Notes: a model not told the origin generated them from the sequence alone. A stretch of DNA of 64,000 nucleotides from Flavobacterium poyangense (GCF_011751075.1 NZ_JAALLN010000009.1:1-64000), one strand, 5' to 3'; shown: positions 15,687-26,423, numbered from the stretch's first letter. Made by a program: numbers and translations.

Positions 15687-17006
15687 TTATAGATTGGGGT
15701 TGTTCAATCTCGCGTTTGCCGGATAAATAATGGTGTAACGCGGATCATTTTGTATTAGAGTGTGAGTCTCTCCAGTGAAAGTATGAATGATTTGTTTTTG
15801 AGAGGTTCTTCTCAAGTCAAACCAACGTTGTCCTTCTACTGCAAACTCACGCTGTCTTTCGTCTAAGATAAAGTTGTTTAAACTAGTTGCATTCATTGCA
15901 TTGATTGTACTTTCAAGCTGTGTGTATCCAGCCGGAGTATATCTGTTTTTGATAAAACTTAGTACGATTGTTTTAGCATCGGCAAGTTTGTCTAATTTTA
16001 ATGAAGTCTCAGCTTTTGTCAGATACAATTCAGATGTTCTGAAAGTACATTTTTGGTTGATATTAGCTCCTTTTTGAATTTTGAAAAGGCTTCCGCTTTT
16101 TACAAAATATAGAGGGAAACGTAAATCTTCTGTTCTGTTGTAGGCTGCAAGTAGGTCAGTCGAAGCAAAAGAAGCACGTTGAAGACCGGTCATGTATCCT
16201 TCTTCCAAAGCTAAAATAGATTCTTTTGAATCGTATTTATTTGCAAGGACCGGAGTTGCTTTTAAGTCAACAAGATTGTTGTTAATTGCCAACGCTTTAT
16301 TAGCAGCATCCAAGGATTTCTGCCATTGTTGCAGGTATAAATAGATACGGCTTTCGAAAGAGTACAAAGCAACTTTAGAAAAACGATAATTAAGACCTGT
16401 TGCCTGAGTGTCTTTGTTGATTAATTGTCCAGCCTTATCAGTATCTGAAATAATTTGATTGTAAATTACTTCAACGCTTTGAGGCATAAAAACCTGCTCT
16501 AAATCAATCTCAAGAGCTAATGGTACTCCTTTGTCTGATGCAGCAGTTGCTGGGTTGTAAGGTTTTCCGAAAAGGTTAATCAAATCAAAGTAAGCCATCG
16601 CTCTTAAAGCATAAGCTTCTCCCAATAATTGACTTTTTTCCGGAGAATCAGCTAGTTTAGATGACGCGTCATTGATAATTACATTCGTATAAAAAATTGC
16701 AGTATATAAATCCTGATATTGAAAAGCTTGCGTAAAACGATCCGGGTTAGCATCTTTCCAGGTATAAATGTCTTTGTAGAGATTAATTTCATCTCCATAT
16801 TCATCCATACTTAATTCGTCAGTACGAACTGCAGTTAATGATTTATGCTCCGGATATGCGTCATATCCTCTTGTTAAAACAGCACGATATTGATCTAATG
16901 TTTCTGGAATTACTCGGCCCATAGGGGTAACATCGAGATAATTATCACAGCTTGTTATTGCAATTGCAGCAACAAAAAGTAGTATGTATTTTGAGAATTT
17001 TTTCAT
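15687..17006 (-). CDS. SusD/RagB family outer-membrane lipoprotein
   Basis: A 439 aa SusD-type substrate-binding lipoprotein. The signal ends with AITSC, lipidating Cys20. The following CDNYLDVTPMGRV is the typical start of the mature protein. The TPR-like middle contains AYALRAMAYFDLINLFGKPY, the SusD hallmark, and the C terminus ends with ERQREFAVEGQRWFDLRRT. It forms the lid over the SusC channel on the cell surface. It is encoded 11 bp after its SusC partner and is the last gene before a strong terminator. The ligand is unknown; the linked metalloprotease hints at peptides. Confidence 0.93.
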   Translation of the reverse strand: MKKFSKYILLFVAAIAITSCDNYLDVTPMGRVIPETLDQYRAVLTRGYDAYPEHKSLTAVRTDELSMDEYGDEINLYKDIYTWKDANPDRFTQAFQYQDLYTAIFYTNVIINDASSKLADSPEKSQLLGEAYALRAMAYFDLINLFGKPYNPATAASDKGVPLALEIDLEQVFMPQSVEVIYNQIISDTDKAGQLINKDTQATGLNYRFSKVALYSFESRIYLYLQQWQKSLDAANKALAINNNLVDLKATPVLANKYDSKESILALEEGYMTGLQRASFASTDLLAAYNRTEDLRFPLYFVKSGSLFKIQKGANINQKCTFRTSELYLTKAETSLKLDKLADAKTIVLSFIKNRYTPAGYTQLESTINAMNATSLNNFILDERQREFAVEGQRWFDLRRTSQKQIIHTFTGETHTLIQNDPRYTIIYPANARLNNPNL

Positions 17007-17017
17007 CTTTAATTTTG

Positions 17018-20000
17018 TTAGAAAGTTACATTACATCCTAAAGTGAATGATTTAGGAACAGGTTGCGCATAAATATTTCCGAAAGTTTCCGGGTCAAAGT
17101 AACCTTTATAATCAGAGCTGATTACGAATAGGTTTCTTGCCTCTACATTAAGTCTAATACTTTGAATGTTGATTTGATCTGTAAACGCTTTAGGGAATGT
17201 ATATCCTAAACGTACACTGCTCAATCTCATATAGCTCATTTCACTAGTCCATGTGTCTAAATAGTTCATTGTTGGTATTGGATTTCTTGTCGAAAAATAT
17301 TGATAAGCCATCCAAGAATCTCCTGTACCGGATGTCTTGCTTGTAATTCCAGGTAAGTTAGAAGACGTGTTTGTTGGAGACCATGCATCTAAGATATCTC
17401 TGGTGTAATTTTGCCCTCTGTCAACTAGTGTTCCGTTATATGGAGGAGTTCTTGTAACGGTTTGCTTGATATTAAAAGAAGCCGCGATAGCAAGATCAAA
17501 ATCACCTACTTTAAATGTATTTGTTAAACCTCCTGTAAACTTAGGATCTCTGTCTCCTAAATAAACAAACAAGTCTCTAAATTCAGTCGGTGTTAATTTT
17601 GAGTCAGCAAATTCTCCAGGTAAGAATTCAGCCCAAGCGTCATATAAACCAAAGAAAGTTTGAGCATTTACAGTTTCTCCTTTTTTATTTACAAATAATG
17701 GATAACCATTTTCGTCAATACCGTTTGTTTTAAATCCAAATACAGCATTTACTGCGTAACCTTCCTGATTTGGTAAAAAACTGTTGTCTCTTACTGCAAG
17801 ACGATCTACGTTACTTTTGTTGTGAGAGAAGTTAATACTTGTATTCCATTTAAAGTTTGGACGGTCGATATTTCTTGTAGACAAAGTAATTTCGAAACCT
17901 TTATTGGTTACTTGCGCCCAGTTCATGTTAGTGAATTCAAAACCATTTTCTAATGGAAGTGCTTTTAGACCAATTAAGTCTGTACTTTTTCTTCCATATA
18001 CATCAGTTACAATGCTGATACGGTTATTAAATAAACCAAGATCCATACCTAAGTTGGTATTTTCTGTTTTTTCCCAACGTAATTTATCATTTGGAGGGCT
18101 CACAACATTAATAGTAGGTTCTGCTTGTCCCGGAAGGATAACTGCTGTACTGTTTGTACCAACTACATAAGGCGAAGTATTTTTGTCAATATTTCCTTGT
18201 AAACCATAAGAAGCACGAAGTCTTAAGTTAGAAATCGTTAGATTGTCTTTTAAGAAATCTTCTTCAGATACTGCCCAAGAAGCAGACGTTGACCAAAGTG
18301 GTAAATATTTGTATTTTGGATCTACACCAAATAAATCAGAACCATCATATCTAACACTTCCAAAGAAGCTGTATTTTCTGTTGTAAGTATAAGCAGCTGT
18401 TGCGAAGAATGATGCAAAAGCATTCTCATTTTTAGATTTAGCGTATGTTCTGTAATCAGATTCTTTAGCAAGACCGGCATTTGGGAAAACAATTTGCTGT
18501 GTAGTTAAATTATTCTCGTCAAAACCAAACCCTTTAGTGGCAATAGTTGTGTTGTAATTTCTTCTTAATTCATTACCAACCATTGCTTCAATTTCGTGTT
18601 TTTCTCCTATGGTTTTAGAGTAATTCACCATTGTTTTCAAGTTGTATTGAAAAAAGTCTGAGTTTGTATTTTGGATTACACCACCAACCGGAAGAAAGTA
18701 AAGTTGCTTACCACCGCTAAAGTAACTTGTTTTTTCTTTTAGGTTTCTTGTGTAATAAGTGTCTTTACCGGCGAATTTCTCACTAGCTGTATTATCTAAC
18801 TGTAAACCTAATTGACTTGTTATTTTTAAATTTTTGGTAAATTTATATTCAGCATCAAACAACGCTTTTAAGGCTCTTGTTTTTAATTCGTGTGAAGTAT
18901 TTGCTCTTTCTTCCAAGAAATTAAAAGGTACCTGACGCTCTGAATATCCTGTAATATCTTTATCGTATTTGTAACTTCCATCGGCATTGTATGGAGTTAA
19001 ATATGGATTTACGTTTCTAGAGTACGTTGACGGACTTGTAAAAGCGTAAGAATCTGTTAAATAAGAAGAAGTTATATTTTGAGAGCCAAAAAGACTGATA
19101 CCAACTTTAAATTTGTCAGTCATTTGGTAATTGTTTTTTAAGGTTACGTTGTAACGCTTGAAACCAGTTCCGATAGTTGTTCCTTTTTCATCATAGTAAC
19201 CTAAAGAGAAGTAGTAATCAGACTTTTCTCCACCACCGGCTAAGCTTAAACCATGTTGTGTATTGATCGCCGTTTGGTATAACAGGTTACCCCAGTTGGT
19301 ATTGTTACCTCTTAAACTGTTGATAGCTTGTTGTGTATTTGGACGCAAAGAAGAGAATCCACCGGTTCTGAAAGCATCTAATTCATTCGATCCGTTAAGG
19401 ATACGAGCTATATCACCACCGGTGTCTCTATAGGTTAAGTCTGAACGTCCTGCCATATAAAGTTCTAAATCTACTTTTTCAGAAGAATTCATTAGGTTCA
19501 ATTTAGAAAATTCAGGTCTTTGTGTAATAAAAGTATTGGTGTTAAAACTTACCACCATTTTACCGGCTTTACCTTTTTTAGTCGTTACTACGATTACACC
19601 ATTTGCAGCACGTGCTCCATAAATAGCTGTTGCAGCAGCATCTTTTAAGATGGTAATATCTTTAATATCATCCGGGTTTAAGCCCGCAATAGAGTAGTTG
19701 TTTAAGACGTCGATATTGTCTTTGTCAAAGTTTTTAGGGATATCGTTTCCTTCTAATGGTAAACCGTCAAGTACCCATAACGGATCTTGTGCACCACTTA
19801 GAGAGGCAGTACCCCTGATTCTGATTTTTGCAGGTGCTCCCGGTGCTCCGGATGGTGTACTAACAGCAACCCCGGCAATTTGTCCAACTAACAATTGGTC
19901 AATACTCGAAACCCCTGTTTGCTGGATAGCAGCCATATCAATTTTTGTAATGGCAGAAGTAAGCTTTCTTTTCTCAATTTTTTGGTATCCTGTTACTACT

Positions 20001-20359
20001 ACCTCTTGAAGTTTGGCAGTCTCAGATCTTAAAGTGATCGTATAATCTTTTTGAGATGTTGATAGCTCTAAAGTATAAGAAGTATATCCCATAAAGGTAA
20101 CCCTAAGGGAAGTAACGTTTTTTGCTATTTTTAATTGAAACTTACCATCAAAATCGGTAGTAGTTCCAATAGTCTCACTTTGAATAATTCCGGCCATTGA
20201 TGTTTTGCTGGAAATAGAATTGCTTTCGACAAAAATGGAAGCTCCGGGAATTGGAGATTTATCATTTTCGTCCAGAATGATTCCCGAGATAGTTCGGGTT
20301 TCCTGCGAGTATCCTGCGATGGCCAGGAGCAGCAGAAGAGCATGTAAAAATTTTCTCAT
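17018..20359 (-). CDS. SusC/RagA family TonB-dependent transporter
   Basis: An 1113 aa TonB-linked outer-membrane transporter. The signal peptide spans residues 1-19. A carboxypeptidase-regulatory-like domain follows (about 22-115), with an insertion of about 20 residues around 45-65 relative to the common form. Then come the TonB-box/plug start VVVTGYQ and the plug motifs RIRGTASLSGAQDPLWVLDGLPL and AAATAIYGARAANGVIVVTTKKG. The rest is the beta-barrel, ending in ...FTLGCNVTF with a terminal Phe. It follows the metalloprotease by 18 bp and precedes SusD by 11 bp. Confidence 0.94.
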   Translation of the reverse strand: MRKFLHALLLLLAIAGYSQETRTISGIILDENDKSPIPGASIFVESNSISSKTSMAGIIQSETIGTTTDFDGKFQLKIAKNVTSLRVTFMGYTSYTLELSTSQKDYTITLRSETAKLQEVVVTGYQKIEKRKLTSAITKIDMAAIQQTGVSSIDQLLVGQIAGVAVSTPSGAPGAPAKIRIRGTASLSGAQDPLWVLDGLPLEGNDIPKNFDKDNIDVLNNYSIAGLNPDDIKDITILKDAAATAIYGARAANGVIVVTTKKGKAGKMVVSFNTNTFITQRPEFSKLNLMNSSEKVDLELYMAGRSDLTYRDTGGDIARILNGSNELDAFRTGGFSSLRPNTQQAINSLRGNNTNWGNLLYQTAINTQHGLSLAGGGEKSDYYFSLGYYDEKGTTIGTGFKRYNVTLKNNYQMTDKFKVGISLFGSQNITSSYLTDSYAFTSPSTYSRNVNPYLTPYNADGSYKYDKDITGYSERQVPFNFLEERANTSHELKTRALKALFDAEYKFTKNLKITSQLGLQLDNTASEKFAGKDTYYTRNLKEKTSYFSGGKQLYFLPVGGVIQNTNSDFFQYNLKTMVNYSKTIGEKHEIEAMVGNELRRNYNTTIATKGFGFDENNLTTQQIVFPNAGLAKESDYRTYAKSKNENAFASFFATAAYTYNRKYSFFGSVRYDGSDLFGVDPKYKYLPLWSTSASWAVSEEDFLKDNLTISNLRLRASYGLQGNIDKNTSPYVVGTNSTAVILPGQAEPTINVVSPPNDKLRWEKTENTNLGMDLGLFNNRISIVTDVYGRKSTDLIGLKALPLENGFEFTNMNWAQVTNKGFEITLSTRNIDRPNFKWNTSINFSHNKSNVDRLAVRDNSFLPNQEGYAVNAVFGFKTNGIDENGYPLFVNKKGETVNAQTFFGLYDAWAEFLPGEFADSKLTPTEFRDLFVYLGDRDPKFTGGLTNTFKVGDFDLAIAASFNIKQTVTRTPPYNGTLVDRGQNYTRDILDAWSPTNTSSNLPGITSKTSGTGDSWMAYQYFSTRNPIPTMNYLDTWTSEMSYMRLSSVRLGYTFPKAFTDQINIQSIRLNVEARNLFVISSDYKGYFDPETFGNIYAQPVPKSFTLGCNVTF

Positions 20360-20377
20360 GTTTTTGGGGGTTATTTA

Positions 20378-22978
20378 TTAAAAGGTTGTGTTACTTAATG
20401 CTTTTTCGATTCTTTGTATTAAATCTGTATAATGGTTTTGAGTCGATTGATCTCCGGTATTCTTTTTTGTTTTTAGAAGTTGAAGTACTTTTGCAAGTTC
20501 TCCTTTTTTGTCAGAGGTCACTTCTGTAACTCTTTTTAAAGACGACTGATTGATGTTTCTTGCCATTTTTCCCTCATGCGCAGCAGTACACAAATGTGGC
20601 ATGCTTAAGGTTTGTTGTATTTCAATTGTTTTTTTAGCGTCTGTTTTTTCAAATAATTTGCCGGTCGAAACAATCAGAACATCCACATAATTCTTTTGCG
20701 TCATACGTTCCAGAATAGATAACGGTTTGTTTAAGATTGTTGGAGCAAAAACCTGTTGATGCATTTTTCTGAATAACTCATTTACGGTAAAAACCTTTTC
20801 TTTGGTTTCATTACGCTGATACAATTCGTTTTCAGTTATTCTCAATAAACGGTCATCACTAAATAAATCGTACATAATACCATATTGTAATTCTCTTGAT
20901 AAGGTATACGGAGTGTATTCGTAAGGTCCTAGAGGAGAATCTTTCAATGGATTTGTTTTATCTAAAATTGGATTGAAAAATAACCATTGTGGAATCGTAA
21001 GTACATTTTTAACCAGGTAGTCTGCTGCTCTTTTCTGCATCAAAGCAGGAACAGGAACATAACTCTGTTTGTTGTCACCGTGAACGGTTACATTTAAGTA
21101 AACACCTCCAATATTGTTTAATACATGACGGTTGTACATTTGCCACTGACCAATAGTTCCGATGTATAATTTGGCAGTTTCGTAGTACGACTGATCTTTA
21201 TCGTAAGTCCAGTTTAAAACATTATCAACAACACGTTTTAAGTTTTTAATACCGTATTCGCTTGCTTTAACAGCATCATTTCCTAAATCTTCAGACTGAG
21301 AACGTGGATCTATTAAATTAGCTCCATCTTGTTGCTCACCATAAAAATAAATCGGATCGTTTTGGTGTGCCGTGATTAAAGCATTCTGTTTTAATTTTTC
21401 GTTCTCATTAGGAGCATACCATCTGTATCCCCATTCGATTGCATATTTATCATATTCACCAATTTTAGGAGTGATAGCGGTAACGTTATCTTCCGGCTGT
21501 GCTACGTAGTTGTAACGAGCGTAGTCCATAATTGAAGGAGCTGTTCCACCCATTTTTGCAGTAAATTCTTTAGAACGCAATGATTCAACATCATAAGCAA
21601 ATGAAGAGCCCATATTGTGTTTCAATCCAAAAGTATGACCTACTTCGTGAGAAGATACAAATCGAATTGCTTCTCCCATATGCTCATCGCTAAACGTATT
21701 TCCTCTGGCTTTCGGATCAATTGGCCCGGTCTGAATACGCATCCAGCTTTGTAAAGAAGTCATTACATTGTGCCACCAGATAATATCAGCTTCAATAATT
21801 TCACCACTTCTTGGGTCAACCACAGAAGGTCCCATCGCGTTTGATTTTTGCGAAGCAGCATACGTGATAACAGAATAGCGCACATCATCAACATCAAAAT
21901 CTAAGTCGGCAGCTGTTGGTTCTTTAGCAATAATGGCATTTTTAAATCCGGCTCTTTCAAAGGCAATCTGCCAGTCATGAACACCGTCAATAATATATTT
22001 TCTCCATTGTTTAGGAGTCGATGGATCGATATAATAAACGATAGGTTTTTTGGGTTCAACCAATTCTCCTTTTAAATAACGTTCTTCATCTTCCTTTTTA
22101 GGCTCTAATCTCCAACGGGTAATTAATTCTTTTTCAAGCATTGCCTGTTGGGCATCGGCAAAATACCAGTGTTTTTCTGTAAAATATCCAATACGGTCAT
22201 CAGAGAAACGAGCTTTCATCGGAACTTTATCCAACAAAACAATATTACTTGTTACTCCAAGTGTTACAGATAATGAGGCTCCTCCTTCATTAACAGAAGT
22301 TGTTAACTGTGATTTTACTACCACATTTTTAGGAAACGATTTTAAACTTTCAATATAAGATAAGTCAGATTTTACAGAACCGCCAAAGCTAATGTTGCTT
22401 AAAACATCATTAAAGCTTTTTTGTTTTCCGTCAAAAATTTTGTTGACTTTAATAACGATAGAAGTAGAGTCATTGTTTTTGGTTTCAATGTCAAATACTT
22501 CTATGATAGATTCAGAAAAATTATCTTTAACTGAAGCTGTGATCGCATCATCTTTTGGAGAAGAAACTTGCGGAACATATGATTTTACCCAGACTTTCTT
22601 TGCGATGGTATCTTTATAGAAACTAATTACTTTATTTTCGTAATTCATTCCTTTGTTTAATCCCGCATCGTTTACCTGAAAAGGAACCTGAGATAATTTG
22701 TTTACAACCAGAAATTCTCTTTGGAATAAACTATCCTGAATTTCAAAATAGACATCAGTTTTAACCTGAATGATATTAAAGAGTCCTTTTTTTACGGTTC
22801 CCTTTTTTACAAGATCATTATACTTTTTTCCTTTTTTAGAAGAAGTTGTGTCTTTTGCTGTTTCGGTAGTGTTTTCTTTTTTCTTATTCTTTTGCGAATA
22901 AGCAGAAATCGGGCCTAATAAAAATAAAACTAATACGCAGATTACTTTTAAGTCAAACAGGATTGCCTTTTCCCTCAT
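20378..22978 (-). CDS. Zinc-dependent metalloprotease (DUF5117/DUF5118 type), exported
   Basis: An 866 aa exported protease. A hydrophobic signal covers about residues 9-28. The zinc site HEVGHTFGLKH (444-454) fits the extended metzincin-like HExxHxxGxxH pattern, followed by NMGSSF. YYIDPSTPKQWRKYIIDGVHDWQIAFERAGF upstream and SIMDYARYNYVAQPEDN downstream are hallmarks of the Bacteroidota family carrying DUF5117/DUF5118 domains. The Lys/Ser/Thr-rich segment 30-60 may be a flexible linker. It is first in an operon with SusC and SusD (18 bp gap), suggesting that it trims a proteinaceous substrate before import. Confidence 0.9.
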   Translation of the reverse strand: MREKAILFDLKVICVLVLFLLGPISAYSQKNKKKENTTETAKDTTSSKKGKKYNDLVKKGTVKKGLFNIIQVKTDVYFEIQDSLFQREFLVVNKLSQVPFQVNDAGLNKGMNYENKVISFYKDTIAKKVWVKSYVPQVSSPKDDAITASVKDNFSESIIEVFDIETKNNDSTSIVIKVNKIFDGKQKSFNDVLSNISFGGSVKSDLSYIESLKSFPKNVVVKSQLTTSVNEGGASLSVTLGVTSNIVLLDKVPMKARFSDDRIGYFTEKHWYFADAQQAMLEKELITRWRLEPKKEDEERYLKGELVEPKKPIVYYIDPSTPKQWRKYIIDGVHDWQIAFERAGFKNAIIAKEPTAADLDFDVDDVRYSVITYAASQKSNAMGPSVVDPRSGEIIEADIIWWHNVMTSLQSWMRIQTGPIDPKARGNTFSDEHMGEAIRFVSSHEVGHTFGLKHNMGSSFAYDVESLRSKEFTAKMGGTAPSIMDYARYNYVAQPEDNVTAITPKIGEYDKYAIEWGYRWYAPNENEKLKQNALITAHQNDPIYFYGEQQDGANLIDPRSQSEDLGNDAVKASEYGIKNLKRVVDNVLNWTYDKDQSYYETAKLYIGTIGQWQMYNRHVLNNIGGVYLNVTVHGDNKQSYVPVPALMQKRAADYLVKNVLTIPQWLFFNPILDKTNPLKDSPLGPYEYTPYTLSRELQYGIMYDLFSDDRLLRITENELYQRNETKEKVFTVNELFRKMHQQVFAPTILNKPLSILERMTQKNYVDVLIVSTGKLFEKTDAKKTIEIQQTLSMPHLCTAAHEGKMARNINQSSLKRVTEVTSDKKGELAKVLQLLKTKKNTGDQSTQNHYTDLIQRIEKALSNTTF

Positions 22979-23063
22979 TTTGGTGTTAATTTTAGGTTAA
23001 TTTTGTTCGAAAATATTTGTTTTCCTAACAAAAAAAAAAGGAATGGGAGTGAATGGCTTGTTT

Positions 23064-24635
23064 TTAGGAGTGAATGTCGATTAAAGGCAAAATACATACG
23101 AAATTATCCTCTTTTTCTGAGGCTTTGAAATCATTTTTAGAATAGTGGTTGTAAATACTTCTGAGGTAGTTTAATCCAAAATTAGTGCTTGGTTCTGCGT
23201 GCTGTTTTTTCTGAAGGTTATTGGTAATAATAACTTTATCTGTCTTAATAACAATAGTGGTACGCAACGGAATTTCCTCCGTAGCCATATTGTGTTTGAT
23301 TGCATTTTCTACCACAATCTGAAGTGCTAAATAAGGTAGGCTTTTGGTTAAAGCCGATTCGTCTTCAACTTCGACAGAAAAAAACAGCTCATCTTTAAAA
23401 CGGGTTTGTTGCAGGAAAATATATTTCTCGATAAACAATAATTCATCCTTGAGAAGGACAATGTTCTTTTCGGGCGGATCAATTAGGTAACGATAAATAC
23501 GGGACAGGTTTAAGGTGAATTTCTGAGCCGTTTTTATATCATTGCCAATTAACATATAAAGAGAATTGAGCGAATTAAATAAAAAATGCGGATTGATCTG
23601 CTCCTTTAATTGTTGCAGTTGAATAAGGGCTTTCTCTTTGATTATTTTTTCATTCTCTACAAGTAATGTATTCTTTTCCTGAATGGCAATTTCTTTTTCT
23701 TTATAAGCTTTTCTGTTTGCATAAGTAAACAGATAGAAAATAAAGAGAAGCATTATTGTCGTAATCGAATATATTGCTGTTGTATATTTTTTTATGGAAG
23801 TAACATCTTCGTCATAAACATCTTCGGGGAAACTTACGCAAATAAACCATTTGACTCCTTTTATATCCATTTTTTTAGTAAAACGAATAACATCGAGTTT
23901 CAGATATTCCGACAGTGTAGTACGTTGAACATAATCCTTTTTTTTGGTGAAAATGGTATCAGAAGGTTGAATCGAAGAGATATCATAAACATTTTTGCCT
24001 ATAAAAGTAGTTTCGGGATGATAAATACATCTCCCTTTTTGGTCAAATACAAAAGCATAATTTAGTGCGGTGGCATCTATCGTGGAAAAATAATTATGCA
24101 GTGCTTTTAAATTGATGTCATAGCCATAGCGAACAATGGTTTGGTTGGGAGTAACAGCTCTGAAATAAATTCTCCAAACCCATTCTTTTCCCTGCGGAAT
24201 AATGATACTTATATATTGTGAAGATTTATTGTTTTTTGTGAAATCGCGAATGTCATTTTTTAAAACGTTGGAAGCTGTATCATTTCCGAAGTTAATTTCG
24301 CTTTCATTGATCTGAAACCAGTTATTGCTAATCAGCGGACTTGTGCTCTGAATTGAACTTAGTACTTCAAGATTCGATGACAGGTTTTTAGAAGGACTTA
24401 TTTTTAAAACATGTTCGATTTGTCTTTCATGTTCCAGAAGTTTCGAAAATTCCTGAGTCATGAATTCCTGTTTTTTAATAAAATTCCGACGCGCATTCGA
24501 TTCGTTCATTTTATCACTAAGATCCGTAATCATATTACTGATAAAATAAACCGAAATCACGGTAAGCACAATAGACATCGTGCCATAAATTAAAAAGGCT
24601 CGTCTGGAAGTGGTATTGCTAAAACTGAATTTCAA
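23064..24635 (-). CDS. LytS-type sensor histidine kinase with extracytoplasmic sensor domain
   Basis: A 523 aa membrane sensor kinase. TM1 spans about residues 13-33 and TM2 about 287-306. Between them lies a periplasmic region of about 250 residues containing WVWRIYFRAVTPNQTIVRYGYDI and AFVFDQKGRCIYHPETTFIGKNV, features of Cache/PDC ligand-binding domains. The cytoplasmic part is a His_kinase (PF06580) domain: QLKEQINPHFLFNSLNSL with phospho-acceptor His350, then an HATPase with NAIKHN. It is the likely partner of the LytTR regulator at 14684-15448. The gene lies 33 bp after the ABC exporter gene and 85 bp before the protease gene. Confidence 0.88.
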   Translation of the reverse strand: MKFSFSNTTSRRAFLIYGTMSIVLTVISVYFISNMITDLSDKMNESNARRNFIKKQEFMTQEFSKLLEHERQIEHVLKISPSKNLSSNLEVLSSIQSTSPLISNNWFQINESEINFGNDTASNVLKNDIRDFTKNNKSSQYISIIIPQGKEWVWRIYFRAVTPNQTIVRYGYDINLKALHNYFSTIDATALNYAFVFDQKGRCIYHPETTFIGKNVYDISSIQPSDTIFTKKKDYVQRTTLSEYLKLDVIRFTKKMDIKGVKWFICVSFPEDVYDEDVTSIKKYTTAIYSITTIMLLFIFYLFTYANRKAYKEKEIAIQEKNTLLVENEKIIKEKALIQLQQLKEQINPHFLFNSLNSLYMLIGNDIKTAQKFTLNLSRIYRYLIDPPEKNIVLLKDELLFIEKYIFLQQTRFKDELFFSVEVEDESALTKSLPYLALQIVVENAIKHNMATEEIPLRTTIVIKTDKVIITNNLQKKQHAEPSTNFGLNYLRSIYNHYSKNDFKASEKEDNFVCILPLIDIHS

Positions 24636-24668
24636 AGAAAAAGAATAGTTTGTGTATTAGTGAAAAAA

Positions 24669-26423
24669 TTAATTCGCGACGGCAAATTGCGAATCGTACA
24701 GATTTTTGTAATAACCGTCGGTTTTGGTAAGGAGTTCCTGGTGCGTTCCTTCTTCAACAATCAGACCTTTATCCATTACGACGATTTTGTCCGCATTTAC
24801 GATGGTGGCCAATCGGTGTGCAATAATAATCGAAGTTCGTCCTTTGGTAATGGTTTCCGTAGCGCGCTGAATCAATTCTTCGGAATAGGTATCAATCGAC
24901 GAAGTGGCCTCATCTAAAATCAAGATACTCGGATTACTTACATACGAACGTAAAAAAGCGATTAACTGACGTTGCCCTGACGAAAGCATAACCCCACGTT
25001 CTTTAACATCAAAATCGTAATTGTCGGGAAGGCTCATAATAAAATCGTGTACACCAATTTTTTTGGCAGCATCTAGAACCTTTTCACGGGTGATTTCCGG
25101 ATTGTGTAAGGTAATGTTGTTGTAAATGGTATCAGCAAACAAAAACACATCCTGTAAAACGACTGCTATTTGTTTTCGCAAAGAAGCCAGTGTGTAACTT
25201 TCAATATTGTGTCCGTCAATGCAGATTGTACCACTGTTAATTTCGTAAAAACGATTCAGAAGATTGATGATAGTTGATTTTCCGGCTCCCGTTGATCCTA
25301 CAATAGCTACGGTCTGTCCTGAAGCTACCGATAAATCGATTCCTTTTATAACTTCTTCTTCCGGAATATAACCAAAACGCACTTCTTTAAACTCAATGCT
25401 ACCATCAAAGACAGGTGCTTCAAGCGTTCCGGTATCCTGAATATGATCCTGGGTGTCTATAATATCAAAAACACGATTGGCGGCAATCATTCCTAATTGC
25501 ATCTCGTTGAATTTATCCGCAATCTGGCGCAATGGGTTAAACAACATACCAATAAACATGGTGTATGAAAACAAATCTCCAAAAGTGGTGAAATGATCAC
25601 CGTTTAAAATTCGGAAACCGCCATAAACAACCACTAATCCTAAAGTGATAGATGAAATAATATCGGCAATAGGGAAGAAGATGGAGTTGTATAAAATGGT
25701 TTTAATCCAGGCTACTTTGTGTTTGTTGTTGATTTCTTTAAAGTTTTCGGCTTCGATTTTTTCACGGTTAAAAAGCTGTACAATTTTCATCCCGGTAACA
25801 CGTTCCTGAACAAAAGAGTTCATGTTGGCAATCTGCGTACGAACTTCTTCAAAAGCAACCTGCATTTTACGTTGAAAAATTCTGGTGACGTAGACCAAAA
25901 TCGGCATGGCAACCACTACGATCCAGGTTAATTTCCAGTTCATGTAAAACATAAAGATCAAGACTACGATCATTTTCATCAGATCACTTATGATCATAAA
26001 AAGTCCCTGGCTGAAAATACGGGCAATAGATTCAATGTCAGAAACAGATCGCGTTACCAGTTGACCCACCGGAACCAAATCAAAATATTTCATTCTGAAA
26101 CTCAAAATATGTTTGAAGAGTTTAGTTCGGATATCTTTTACAATATCCTGTCCAAGCCAGTTGGCCCAGTAGACAAAATAAAACTGAGAGAAAACTTCCA
26201 TCAGTAAAACGACTCCCATTAATAGGATATATAGCAACAAACCATATTGGTCATGTGTCTTGATATAGCCGTCGACCGTTTGTTTTAATAAGTAGGGGCG
26301 GAGTGCTGCAAAAACAGACAGCGAAACAGCAAATATAATAACGCCGTAATAGCGCCATTTGTAAGGTTTGGTATATTTTAGAATTCGTTTGAATAAACGG
26401 GTATCAAATGCTTTTGCTTTCAT
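24669..26423 (-). CDS. ABC exporter, fused permease and ATP-binding protein (MsbA/LmrA-like)
   Basis: A 584 aa half-transporter with an N-terminal six-helix permease (about residues 20-310) and a C-terminal nucleotide-binding domain. Walker A GSTGAGKST lies at 376-384, the Q-loop in VVLQDVF near 421-427, the signature LSSGQ at 480-484, Walker B ILILDE at 500-505, and the His switch in IIAHRLAT. It should work as a homodimer exporting a lipid, drug or peptide; the substrate cannot be read from sequence. It lies between truA (65 bp upstream) and the sensor kinase (33 bp downstream). Confidence 0.92.
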   Translation of the reverse strand: MKAKAFDTRLFKRILKYTKPYKWRYYGVIIFAVSLSVFAALRPYLLKQTVDGYIKTHDQYGLLLYILLMGVVLLMEVFSQFYFVYWANWLGQDIVKDIRTKLFKHILSFRMKYFDLVPVGQLVTRSVSDIESIARIFSQGLFMIISDLMKMIVVLIFMFYMNWKLTWIVVVAMPILVYVTRIFQRKMQVAFEEVRTQIANMNSFVQERVTGMKIVQLFNREKIEAENFKEINNKHKVAWIKTILYNSIFFPIADIISSITLGLVVVYGGFRILNGDHFTTFGDLFSYTMFIGMLFNPLRQIADKFNEMQLGMIAANRVFDIIDTQDHIQDTGTLEAPVFDGSIEFKEVRFGYIPEEEVIKGIDLSVASGQTVAIVGSTGAGKSTIINLLNRFYEINSGTICIDGHNIESYTLASLRKQIAVVLQDVFLFADTIYNNITLHNPEITREKVLDAAKKIGVHDFIMSLPDNYDFDVKERGVMLSSGQRQLIAFLRSYVSNPSILILDEATSSIDTYSEELIQRATETITKGRTSIIIAHRLATIVNADKIVVMDKGLIVEEGTHQELLTKTDGYYKNLYDSQFAVAN

